From positions 1 through 64,000 of the forward strand of contig JAHBSJ010000008.1 in assembly GCA_019639155.1 (NCBI GenBank): a DNA stretch of 64,000 nt. The letters are read 5' to 3'. Shown here one piece after another: positions 1 through 7,266 of the stretch. This DNA is from Acidobacteriota bacterium. GTDB lineage: Bacteria > Acidobacteriota > Blastocatellia > Pyrinomonadales > Pyrinomonadaceae. The translations under genes and the position numbers were made by a program. Each line of letters starts with the position of its first letter. The first letter of the stretch is position 1. A model generated the notes under the pieces. The model searched no databases and was not told the DNA's origin. It worked only from the letters and a program-made list of their open reading frames with translations.

Positions 1-481
1 TTCTGACGTCGGGGACTTTCAGGCGGATCGCGAATGGCTCGCCTGCCGCAGCACGCGCTTCAGACTCTTCGCCCGAAAGTTCGCGATACGGATTATCGCG
101 GAAATTCTTATCTGCGCCCTGCTGACGCGCGCGCTCCTTTATCGCTTCTTTGACGTCTCCATCCGTTGGTTCGGCCTTCGGCGTAAAGTCGCGATACGCC
201 TTGCCTTCCGCAAGCAAGCGACGCGCTGCCTCGCGGTGTTTGTCAGCGTTGTTCGACTGAAAGACGATCTCTTCGTCGGGCGCAAAACCGAGCCATTTCA
301 AGCCATCGAGGATCGAACGCGTCGATTCTTCGGTCGAGCGTGCAAGATCCGTGTCCTCGATCCTTAAAAGGAATCTGCCGCCCGTGTGCCGCGCGTAAAG
401 GTAGTTGAAAAGGGCGGTTCTTGCCGAACCGATATGCAGATAACCCGTCGGCGACGGGGCGAATCTCACTCTAACAGTCAT
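1..481 (-). CDS. gltX: Glutamate--tRNA ligase, N-terminal part (runs off left edge)
   Basis: Charges tRNA-Glu (possibly also tRNA-Gln) with glutamate in the cytoplasm. Translating the minus strand from the ATG at 481 gives about 160 residues open to the window edge. They begin [18 protein letters not shown], which contains the HIGH-type ATP-binding signature of class I GluRS (HIGH appears as LHIG), followed by [12 protein letters not shown] and FLLRIEDTD, both GluRS signatures. The KMSKS region and the anticodon-binding domain lie outside the window. No second gene is fused or overlapping. The start fits the usual GluRS N-terminus, which begins three to six residues before RFAPSPTG. Confidence 0.95.
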   Translation of the reverse strand, partial: MTVRVRFAPSPTGYLHIGSARTALFNYLYARHTGGRFLLRIEDTDLARSTEESTRSILDGLKWLGFAPDEEIVFQSNNADKHREAARRLLAEGKAYRDFTPKAEPTDGDVKEAIKERARQQGADKNFRDNPYRELSGEESEARAAAGEPFAIRLKVPDVR

Positions 482-568
482 AACCAATTAGTTTCGCCGA
501 ACGCCCCGCCGAACGCAACGTGCCCCAAAACCAACCTTGGAGGCGGCTTGCCGCCGACAATGGCCATC

Positions 569-651
569 TTTTGTCCCAGCCAAGACGCTCGTGGGACAAC
601 TCTTGGGACAAATAAGTGACGTGTTATCAATAGCTTACGCGATTTGTCCCA
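569..651. repeat. TTTGTCCCA motif cluster, both orientations
   Basis: Four copies of the core TTGTCCCA or its complement lie within about 80 bp: 569-578 forward, 591-599 reverse, 603-613 reverse and 642-651 forward. The last two form perfect 10-bp inverted arms (TGGGACAAAT and ATTTGTCCCA) about 28 bp apart. The cluster could be a multi-site operator or a stem-loop; nothing in the sequence decides between them. Confidence 0.55.
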
Positions 652-755
652 GAATTTCGCAAAAAAAACATCAGACCGCAATCGGAACCTGATCAATAGC
701 AAATCTCAGATCTGAAATTTGAAATTCGAGATGCAAACCTTTCGATCTTTTCGGG

Positions 756-841
756 GTTCGCTTCGCGGCCTTTGCGTTTCAAACAAGATCGTAAACGCAA
801 AGAACGCAAAGGCGACGCAAAGAACGCGAAGGAAGAAGGCC
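756..841. repeat. Extragenic repeat copy 1 (GCAAAG-type, 86 bp)
   Basis: This copy aligns with 980-1065 over its full length with substitutions and small indels. It carries an internal perfect inverted repeat, GCCTTTGCGTT at 768-778 and AACGCAAAGGC at 803-813, so it can fold as a hairpin like REP/BIME elements. Confidence 0.6.
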
Positions 842-913
842 GCCACGAATTCACGAATCATATTTCAAAACTTGAAATACAGCCCTGATCGAGCAAGGCC
901 TGAAATCTCAAAA

Positions 914-941
914 TTTCAAATCTCGAATTTCAAATCTCGAA
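914..941. repeat. Tandem pair of a 14-bp unit
   Basis: TTTCAAATCTCGAA occurs at 914-927 and again at 928-941 with no gap. Related words lie around 715-733, in part in opposite orientation, so this family surrounds the GCAAAG repeat copies. Confidence 0.7.
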
Positions 942-979
942 TCTGGGATTCAGAATCCGAACCTCTGCGGCCTTTGCAG

Positions 980-1065
980 GTTTCGCTTGGCGAGCTTTGC
1001 GGTTCCAACCAAGATCGCACGCAAAGAAAGCAAAGGCACCGCAAAGTTCACAGAGGAAGAAGGCC
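980..1065. repeat. Extragenic repeat copy 2 (GCAAAG-type, 86 bp)
   Basis: This is the second, diverged direct copy of 756-841, ending in the same GGAAGAAGGCC. Its internal inverted repeat is less perfect than in copy 1. Confidence 0.6.
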
Positions 1066-1070
1066 ACTCA

Positions 1071-1112
1071 CCACTCACCATCAACCACTCACCATCAACC
1101 ACTCACCATCAA
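1071..1112. repeat. Short tandem repeat, 3 x 14 bp
   Basis: Three exact head-to-tail copies of CCACTCACCATCAA (1071-1084, 1085-1098, 1099-1112) are flanked by partial copies. The unit length is not a multiple of three, and no gene crosses it. Confidence 0.85.
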
Positions 1113-1311
1113 CCACGAACAATGACAACGACCAACTTTGTCAAAGACCGAACGGCCGGCTCGACCGTGTTGACATCATAGCGAACTGACGCGCCTCGTT
1201 GAAGCACAAACCGCACAAAACGTATCAAAGTGCACGATTTGCACGATTTGCACAGACGAAACCGTCTGAGTGGGTGGCGATGCCGCATAGCCACGTGCTT
1301 CGGGCACGGGG

Positions 1312-1764
1312 CTACGATCGCGTCATCGAATCGACGATCTTCTGGATGCGGCGAATGCGGGTTTCGGGCTTCTTGGCAGACTCGACCGATCGCACGAGTT
1401 CTTTTTGGGTGGTGTAGGAGAGTTTCTCCCAAGTTTTGAGACCGCCGGGAATCGTTTTGATGGCTTTTGCGAGGTCCTTCGGTATTTCGACCGTTCTTTT
1501 CTCAAGATCCTGCCACAATGTAATTACAATGAGCTCACCCGGCACGATCCCCGCTCGCATCCGGTACTCTTTTGGCGTACCTATCAAGTATCGACCGCCC
1601 ATATGGGCGATCGTGGTGCGATATTGCTCACCGTTTATCTCGATAACGACCGGCACGCGGCGTTTGCCGAACACCTCTTCGACATCGAACGGGATCGTTA
1701 TGCCCGCGGCATCCATTTTGGGATGTTTTTCGAGCACGGCCTCGAATGTTTGTTTGTCGGCCAT
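1312..1764 (-). CDS. YdeI/DUF1905-family protein
   Basis: The product has 150 residues. Residues 1-95 resemble DUF1905 (a small beta-barrel-like domain, here with GGRYLIGTPKEYR), and the C-terminal half resembles the YdeI/OmpD-associated domain (LSYTTQKELVRSVESAKKPETRIRRI), which is known as a bacteriocin-protection-type domain. The biochemical role of the family is not established. A strong AGGAG ribosome binding site sits directly before the ATG at 1764. It is divergent from galU, with about 50 bp between the starts, so the two promoters must overlap. No signal peptide is visible, so it is probably cytoplasmic. Confidence 0.8.
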   Translation of the reverse strand: MADKQTFEAVLEKHPKMDAAGITIPFDVEEVFGKRRVPVVIEINGEQYRTTIAHMGGRYLIGTPKEYRMRAGIVPGELIVITLWQDLEKRTVEIPKDLAKAIKTIPGGLKTWEKLSYTTQKELVRSVESAKKPETRIRRIQKIVDSMTRS

Positions 1765-1814
1765 AATTCTCCTAAAATCGATTGTTCGTCTATCGAAAGT
1801 TAGCAGAAGTGGTT

Positions 1815-2684
1815 ATGGTAAACAAAATTCGAAAGGCCGTTTTTCCGGCCGCGGGCCTCGGCACAAGATTCTTACCGGCGACAAAAGCTTCGCCCAAAGA
1901 GATGCTGCCGCTCGTCGATAAGCCGCTTATCCAATATTCGGTCGAGGAAGCGGTCGCCGCGGGCGTGGAATCGCTTCTTATCATCACAGGCCGCGACAAG
2001 ACGGCCATCGAGAACCATTTCGACATCTCGTTCGAACTCGAAGAACTCCTAAAGGATAAGAACAAAGGCGATCTCTTCGATCAGGTACGTGCGATATCGG
2101 ACATCGCCCGCATCAGCTACACGCGGCAAAAACAGGCGTTGGGGCTTGGCCATGCGATCTACCAGGCAAAGGATTTTGTGGGAGACGAACCTTTCGCCGC
2201 ATTGCTTGCCGACGACGTTATCGACGCAGAGCGTCCGGCCCTGGCGCAGATGATCGACGTTTACGACAAATTCGACGCGCCTGTGATAGCGACGATGCAG
2301 GTCGAGGGCGAGGCCATTTCGCGCTTCGGCGTGATCGACGCCGACGAGGTCGAACCCGGCGTCTTTCGGATCAAAGGCATGGTCGAAAAACCCGCGTTTG
2401 AAGAGGCACCGAGCGACCTTGCGATCGTCGGTCGATATATCTTTACGCCGGATATATTTGAGGCGATCGAGCAGACCAAGCCGGGTGCGGGCGGCGAGAT
2501 CCAGATCACTGACGCGATGGTGCGGCTGCTCGAAAAGCGTCCGTTCTACGCGGTCCGCCTTGAAGGAACACGACACGATGCGGGCGACAAGCTTGGCTTT
2601 TTGATCGCAACGGTCGAATACGCCCTAAAGCGTGACGACCTTGGCGACGATTTCAGAAAGTATCTTAGGTCACTCGAACTCTAA
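1815..2684 (+). CDS. galU: UTP--glucose-1-phosphate uridylyltransferase
   Basis: Makes UDP-glucose from UTP and glucose-1-phosphate for envelope polysaccharide synthesis. The N-terminus KAVFPAAGLGTRFLPATKAS carries the nucleotidyltransferase signature G-x-G-T-R-x-L-P and the following lysine. MVEKP and the later EIQITDAM are further GalU signatures. At 289 residues it is normal length. The frame stays open to a TTG at 1782, but the ATG at 1815 places the KAVFPAAG motif at the usual distance from the start, so it is preferred. It could serve the polysaccharide genes nearby (O-antigen-ligase-like protein at 4.7 kb, SLBB export protein at 32.7 kb). Confidence 0.93.
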   Translation: MVNKIRKAVFPAAGLGTRFLPATKASPKEMLPLVDKPLIQYSVEEAVAAGVESLLIITGRDKTAIENHFDISFELEELLKDKNKGDLFDQVRAISDIARISYTRQKQALGLGHAIYQAKDFVGDEPFAALLADDVIDAERPALAQMIDVYDKFDAPVIATMQVEGEAISRFGVIDADEVEPGVFRIKGMVEKPAFEEAPSDLAIVGRYIFTPDIFEAIEQTKPGAGGEIQITDAMVRLLEKRPFYAVRLEGTRHDAGDKLGFLIATVEYALKRDDLGDDFRKYLRSLEL

Positions 2685-2963
2685 AAGGATCGAATTTTCA
2701 CGACAGACGCCGAGTCAGAACCGGGAGCGATAGCGACCTCGGTTCTTGCATTTACGCATTCGCGAGATGCTGTTGGTTCCGGAATAAGGCATAAGGGCTA
2801 AGGGAAAAGTAATAGGTCAGAGCCTCTTTCACGAACTTTGCGTTTTCCCCAAACTTTATAACTCCGGCAACTCCGTAACTTCGGTAACTCACCAACTTCC
2901 GCTTGTATGATATTCTAAGGGCATTTACGGTTCGGGTCTGTCCGGTGCTATAGCCCATTTTCA

Positions 2964-3794
2964 ATGCAGTTTCGCGATATTTTGACAATAGCAACCCTGC
3001 GCAATCTCGTTGATATTGCGCTCGTTTTCGCCATTGTCTATGTCGTCATCAAACTACTTCGCGGAACGCGTGCTGTCCCGACCGTCATCGGCCTTGTTTT
3101 CCTCGCGATCCTTTACTGGATCGCCGTCGATCAGGATCTTTTCACGCTTGAGTTCGTGCTGCGGTACGCGGTCGTCTATATCGGATTTGCGATCATCGTC
3201 CTTTTCCAATCCGAGATCCGGCAGGCGTTGATGTATTTCGCGAGCCGCCTGCGGCTTCCGCTCAAGAAGCAGCGGGGCCAGTTCGGCGGCAGCGTTTACG
3301 ACGAGATAATCCTTGCCCTCACAACACTTGCGAGCGAAAAGACCGGAGCCTTGATCGTGATCGAAAGGAACGTCGGGCTGCGGAATTTCGTCGATGCCGG
3401 CCTTCAGCTTGACGCGAGGGTGAGCTATGACCTACTGGTCTCGATCTTCAACCCGACGACGCCGCTGCACGACGGGGCCGTCGTTATACAGCACGAAAGG
3501 GTCGCGGCCGCGGCCGTTTTTCTGCCGCTTACAAAAAACCCTGAGATCTCGCGTGAGCTTGGAACTCGCCATCGAGCGGCGATCGGAATTACTGAGGGCT
3601 CGGACGCGATCTCGCTCGTTGTTTCAGAGGAGACAGGCCTGATCACATACGTCGAATCCGGAAAGATCCTTCGGAATCTTGATCCGAAGCAGATGAAGAA
3701 ACTTTTGTTCGAGGCGATGGACATTCCGATCCCTGAACCTCGCCGTGAGACCGTAACGCTATCAGAAACCGATACGGACGCGACCGTCGGATAA
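2964..3794 (+). CDS. cdaA: Diadenylate cyclase, CdaA type
   Basis: Condenses two ATP into the second messenger cyclic di-AMP, which controls potassium and osmotic balance. Three N-terminal membrane helices (about 12-32, 38-55, 60-80) are followed by a DisA_N cyclase domain. The catalytic motifs are visible: LHDGAVVI near 168-174 (DGA) and GTRHRAA near 198-204 (RHR). At 276 residues it has normal CdaA length. It is followed after 2 bp by a cdaR-like gene, the usual pairing. The ATG at 2964 gives the first helix directly. Confidence 0.95.
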   Translation: MQFRDILTIATLRNLVDIALVFAIVYVVIKLLRGTRAVPTVIGLVFLAILYWIAVDQDLFTLEFVLRYAVVYIGFAIIVLFQSEIRQALMYFASRLRLPLKKQRGQFGGSVYDEIILALTTLASEKTGALIVIERNVGLRNFVDAGLQLDARVSYDLLVSIFNPTTPLHDGAVVIQHERVAAAAVFLPLTKNPEISRELGTRHRAAIGITEGSDAISLVVSEETGLITYVESGKILRNLDPKQMKKLLFEAMDIPIPEPRRETVTLSETDTDATVG

Positions 3795-3796
3795 CG

Positions 3797-4687
3797 ATGC
3801 AGACCGAAACGAAACAAAGATCCGATCCGTCTGCCTTCGCAAAGAAGATCTTGCGAAAGCTCTTCGTCGAGGACTGGCATCTGAAGCTGCTCGCCCTCGC
3901 GATCACACTTGCGTTGTGGTTCGCTGTCACCGGCCTGAGCAAGCCGATGACGGCAAGGTTCAGCAACGTGCGTCTGTCGATGCGAAGCTCCGACAACACG
4001 ATCACGGATTCGGAGATCAACACGATCGATCTCGTCCTGAGCGGCGATGCGCGAAAGATCAATCAGATCGATTCGCTGTCTGCGTCGGTCGACCTTAGCG
4101 GCCTCGAGCCGGGCGAGCGTACGGTCACGCTCACACCGGCAAACGTCTTTGTCCCGCTGCCGGCGGGTGTAAAGATCGATGACATCTGGCCGAACCGCGT
4201 GCAGGTCAAGCTCGAACGCGTCGAGGAAAAGGAAGTTCCGGTCAAGATCGAAACGACAGGCGACCTCGCCTCTAATCTCGAAGTATATTCACGAACGGCG
4301 ACACCGTCACGCATAATGGTTCGCGGCCCGGAGAGCGTTTTGGATAAACTCGAGGCGATCTCGACCGAGAAGATCGACCTGAAAGGGCGAACCGGTGATT
4401 TTACGCTCATCCAACCGCTTGCCGTTACGGACTCAAAAGCGACGATCCAACGCGGGGATGTTTCGGTAACGTTCCGCGTCGGTGAAAAGCGTATCGAAAG
4501 GACGTTCGTTGTTCCGACGACTCACGGCAAGAGCGTCCGCGTTACGCTCTACGGCCCGACGAGCTTGCTGCAGAAACGCAAAGCCGACGATTTCAAGATC
4601 ACGTTCGAGGCCGATGACACACCGCAGGTGACTCTGCCCGCCGAAATGGTGAATTCCGTCGTCGTGAAGTCCACAAAGGTTCTCTAG
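3797..4687 (+). CDS. cdaR: YbbR-domain protein, CdaR-like regulator of diadenylate cyclase
   Basis: This 296-residue protein has a cytoplasmic N-terminus, one membrane helix at about 35-50 (HLKLLALAITLALWFAVTG) and an extracytoplasmic part made of YbbR-like beta repeats (a clear copy spans about 55-125, a second about 140-210). CdaR proteins bind and tune CdaA. The 2-bp spacing from cdaA supports co-translation and shared function. Glycine-rich YbbR modules diverge strongly, so the number of repeats cannot be counted reliably by eye. Confidence 0.88.
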   Translation: MQTETKQRSDPSAFAKKILRKLFVEDWHLKLLALAITLALWFAVTGLSKPMTARFSNVRLSMRSSDNTITDSEINTIDLVLSGDARKINQIDSLSASVDLSGLEPGERTVTLTPANVFVPLPAGVKIDDIWPNRVQVKLERVEEKEVPVKIETTGDLASNLEVYSRTATPSRIMVRGPESVLDKLEAISTEKIDLKGRTGDFTLIQPLAVTDSKATIQRGDVSVTFRVGEKRIERTFVVPTTHGKSVRVTLYGPTSLLQKRKADDFKITFEADDTPQVTLPAEMVNSVVVKSTKVL

Positions 4688-4698
4688 ATCCCTTGCCG

Positions 4699-6276
4699 AT
4701 GCCGTCCTTTATCGCGAAATTTGACCGCTTTGCCGGGCTCGACACGGAAAGCGGATCGTCATTGTGGCTTGGCCGGACCGCGTTCGTGTTTCTCGCGTTG
4801 ATGGTCGCTGCGGCGCCGCATTCGATCGCCGCAACGCAGATTGCGTGGGGCTGCGGAACGCTCGCGACGGTAGCGCGTTTTGTGGTGGCAAAACAGCGGC
4901 CGAAAATTCGCCTGCTGGATGTCGCGTTCTTTTCTTATTTCGGCTGGTCGGTGATCAGCGGCATCTTCTCTTACGAACCCGCGATCTCGCTCGATCAGCT
5001 GCGCGGCGTCGCGCTATTTTTAGTCTTCTATTTCGCTATCTGGAATCTGCGGAATGTTCGTGCGGCATATTTTTTCGCGGTGCTGATGGTCGTCTCGTGT
5101 TCGGTGAATCTTGTTTGGACGCCCGTCGAACGCTATATTGGCCGCGGCGTCGAGGTGCAGGGGATCGCTCCGGACTCGCCGCTTGCAAAGGCTTTGCTCT
5201 ACGACGGCGACACGCTTCTTCGTGCCGACGGCAAGAAGCTCCACACGCCCCAAGATCTTCTCGACGCCCTGCGGCAGCATTCAAGTGTCCGCGTGCTTTT
5301 TTACCGGCCGGATTTTGAATTTACGGTAACGGTCAATAGCGCGGACCTTTTGCCCGGCGAATCGGCCGAGCAGCAGCTTGGCTTCACCAGCTGGGAGAAG
5401 AGCCATAACTGGCGTTCGCAAGGTTTCTATAACCATTACGCCACGTATGCCGAAATGCTTCAGCTCGTTGCGGCTATGATCTTCGGCCTGATCGTCGCGA
5501 ATATCGGCCGTCGCCGCGAAGAAGAGTATGCAGAACCTTCATCCGCATTCGCGCGGTTCGGACGCCTTTTCTCATCAACGCCTTTCCTTGCCGCCGCACT
5601 TGCGCTCGCCTGCCTCGCCTTGCTCTTTACGGTAACGCGGGCATCGCAGCTTGGCTTTATGGTCGCGGCACTCGTGATCGTTCTGTTGTCGGCAAAGAAA
5701 AAACTTCTGATCGCCGCGTTCGTCGTCGCGATCCCCGTCATTTTCGGCGGGCTCTTGTTCCTGCACGAGTCGCACGATGTCGGGTTCTTTGACTCAAAGG
5801 ACGATTCGACAAAATACCGCGAGATGATGTGGCGCGACGGCTATCGTTTGCTGACCGAATCGCCGAGGCATCTTCTGGTCGGCGTCGGGATGAACTCGTT
5901 CCAGAAACATTGGGAAGAATGGGGAATGTTCGACAAAGGCTGGCAGCCGATGGGGCATTTCCATTCGACGCCGGTGCAGCTCGCCGTCGAACGCGGTGTT
6001 CCCGAGCTCCTCTTATGGCTGTGTGTGCTGTTCTGTCTCGCTCGGATCTTTTTGCGTGGACTGCGCGACGCTCGCGGCAAAGACGCTCATCGCTTCGGCG
6101 TACTGCTTGGCGCTTCCGGCGCGCTCGTCGGGTTCACGACCAGCGGACTTGTCCATTGGAATCTTGGCGACAGCGAGGTAGCGATGGTCTTCTTCCTGAT
6201 AATGGCATTTGGCGTTGCCGCCGCACGGCCGTCCGTCGCGGAGAAGAGCACTCTCGCTGAAAACACCGCTGACTAG
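4699..6276 (+). CDS. O-antigen ligase-like membrane protein with PDZ-like insertion
   Basis: A polytopic inner-membrane protein of 525 residues resembling the Wzy_C/O-antigen ligase family, which transfers or polymerises undecaprenol-linked glycans on the periplasmic side. Helices occupy roughly 20-140 and 250-510. A large loop carries the typical SHNWRSQGFYNHYATYAEML segment and, later, a DGYRLLTESPRHLLVGVGMN segment. Unusually, residues about 148-210 read as a PDZ domain (GIAPDSPLAKALLYDGDTLL, then a predicted helix TPQDLLDALRQ). The frame also allows a TTG at 4693; the ATG at 4699 is preferred. It follows cdaR by 11 bp, so it is probably in that operon. The 3' end overlaps the convergent methyltransferase gene by 4 bp. 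Confidence 0.8.
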   Translation: MPSFIAKFDRFAGLDTESGSSLWLGRTAFVFLALMVAAAPHSIAATQIAWGCGTLATVARFVVAKQRPKIRLLDVAFFSYFGWSVISGIFSYEPAISLDQLRGVALFLVFYFAIWNLRNVRAAYFFAVLMVVSCSVNLVWTPVERYIGRGVEVQGIAPDSPLAKALLYDGDTLLRADGKKLHTPQDLLDALRQHSSVRVLFYRPDFEFTVTVNSADLLPGESAEQQLGFTSWEKSHNWRSQGFYNHYATYAEMLQLVAAMIFGLIVANIGRRREEEYAEPSSAFARFGRLFSSTPFLAAALALACLALLFTVTRASQLGFMVAALVIVLLSAKKKLLIAAFVVAIPVIFGGLLFLHESHDVGFFDSKDDSTKYREMMWRDGYRLLTESPRHLLVGVGMNSFQKHWEEWGMFDKGWQPMGHFHSTPVQLAVERGVPELLLWLCVLFCLARIFLRGLRDARGKDAHRFGVLLGASGALVGFTTSGLVHWNLGDSEVAMVFFLIMAFGVAAARPSVAEKSTLAENTAD

Positions 6277-7079
6277 AGCACTTGATCGAGCCAATCCTGC
6301 GGCTTGATCTCCTTATGCGGGACGAATGTTCGCCAGAGTTTGAACTGCTTTTTCTCTTGCGCAGATAGCTCGCCCTTGCGAAGCGTGATGAGCGGTATCA
6401 GCCTCGAAAGTTTTTTATAGAGCTTGAGTTTCAGGGAGCGATATTTCGCGGCCTCGTTCGCGTCTTCAAGGAACTGCGCCCAGCCGATCGAACCGACAAA
6501 TCCGCAGGCTCCGAAGTTTGGCGAAAGCAGAACGTGCTCCATCATAACGCGCACACCGCCGTCGAACTCATGCAGGACGTCGTGCATCGCAACAATGCCT
6601 TTATCGACAAGATGCGGGCCAAACCCTTCGATGTCGAGACGCGTGCCCTCGTACGTGTGGTCGCCGTCTATCCACAGAAGCCGCAAAGGTTTGTCCCATG
6701 TTTTCGCAAGCTCGTAAGAGAACGTTTGGTGGAGTTCGACCCGGTCTGAAACGCCCATCTTCTCGATGTTCTGCCGAAAGTCAGAAAGCGAATCTTTCGC
6801 ACCTCTAAGGTCGGGATCGGTCTCGGAAGGTGCCGTCATCGGATCGACCGCGTGAATCGTCTCACCGCCGGCGAGGGCGGCGGCACGCGCCAAAATGCTC
6901 GTTGACCTGCCCTTGAACGAACCTATCTCAAGGATCCCGCCGTCTGCCGTAGGAACGGCCGCCAAAAGCGCGAGGAAACGCATTTCTCTGGGCGTTAGAT
7001 GTCCCTCGACCGCGCCGGCCTCGGAAAGGAGTTGTTCGACAAATGTTTCGAAGCCTGCGGGCAATCGTTTTTCGTTCAT
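6273..7079 (-). CDS. Class I SAM-dependent methyltransferase (Methyltransf_24 type)
   Basis: The product has 268 residues. ILEIGSFKGRSTSILARAA (about 49-67) is motif I of the Rossmann methyltransferase fold, IHAVDPM is the acidic end of strand 2, and LLWIDGDHTYEGTRLDIEGF is the WIDGDHSY motif typical of Methyltransf_24 enzymes, often found in glycan and natural-product loci. The substrate cannot be named. It is convergent with the O-antigen-ligase-like gene and overlaps its last 4 bp. This neighbourhood makes a sugar or cell-surface substrate plausible but unproven. The C-terminal 60 residues are lysine-rich and lie outside the catalytic fold. Confidence 0.82.
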   Translation of the reverse strand: MNEKRLPAGFETFVEQLLSEAGAVEGHLTPREMRFLALLAAVPTADGGILEIGSFKGRSTSILARAAALAGGETIHAVDPMTAPSETDPDLRGAKDSLSDFRQNIEKMGVSDRVELHQTFSYELAKTWDKPLRLLWIDGDHTYEGTRLDIEGFGPHLVDKGIVAMHDVLHEFDGGVRVMMEHVLLSPNFGACGFVGSIGWAQFLEDANEAAKYRSLKLKLYKKLSRLIPLITLRKGELSAQEKKQFKLWRTFVPHKEIKPQDWLDQVL

Positions 7080-7266
7080 CTTCGCGTCAAATGATCTGAG
7101 CCTAGATACTAATACTTTTGGCCTAAAACGTGTATTCGGCCTGCCTGCCTCGCGCTCTATGATGATATGCTAAGAGGTTACTGCAAGATGGATAAAACCT
7201 GAACTTCTTGTGCTTTTTGGGCGTAACGTTTATTTCGGTCCGGCTTTAGGGCCTCCTTAAAATTCT

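Larger units (their letters stand above)
482..1311. other. Repeat-rich intergenic region without a convincing gene
   Basis: This stretch lies between gltX and the ydeI-like gene, both on the minus strand. Short open frames exist, but they consist of repeat-derived low-complexity peptides and lack ribosome binding sites. It contains TTTGTCCCA motifs in both orientations (569-651), two diverged 86-bp direct copies (756-841 and 980-1065) built on GCAAAG words, a 14-bp tandem pair (914-941) and a threefold 14-bp tandem repeat (1071-1112). It reads as accumulated extragenic repeats. Confidence 0.7.

Noticed and set aside
719..1189. 156-residue plus-strand frame
   Set aside because: It is made of the GCAAAG and CACTCACCATCAAC repeats, has no ribosome binding site and low-complexity peptide content.
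2752..2994. 80-residue minus-strand frame upstream of cdaA
   Set aside because: It overlaps the cdaA start, has no ribosome binding site and sits in a region of degenerate GTAACTCCG-like repeats.
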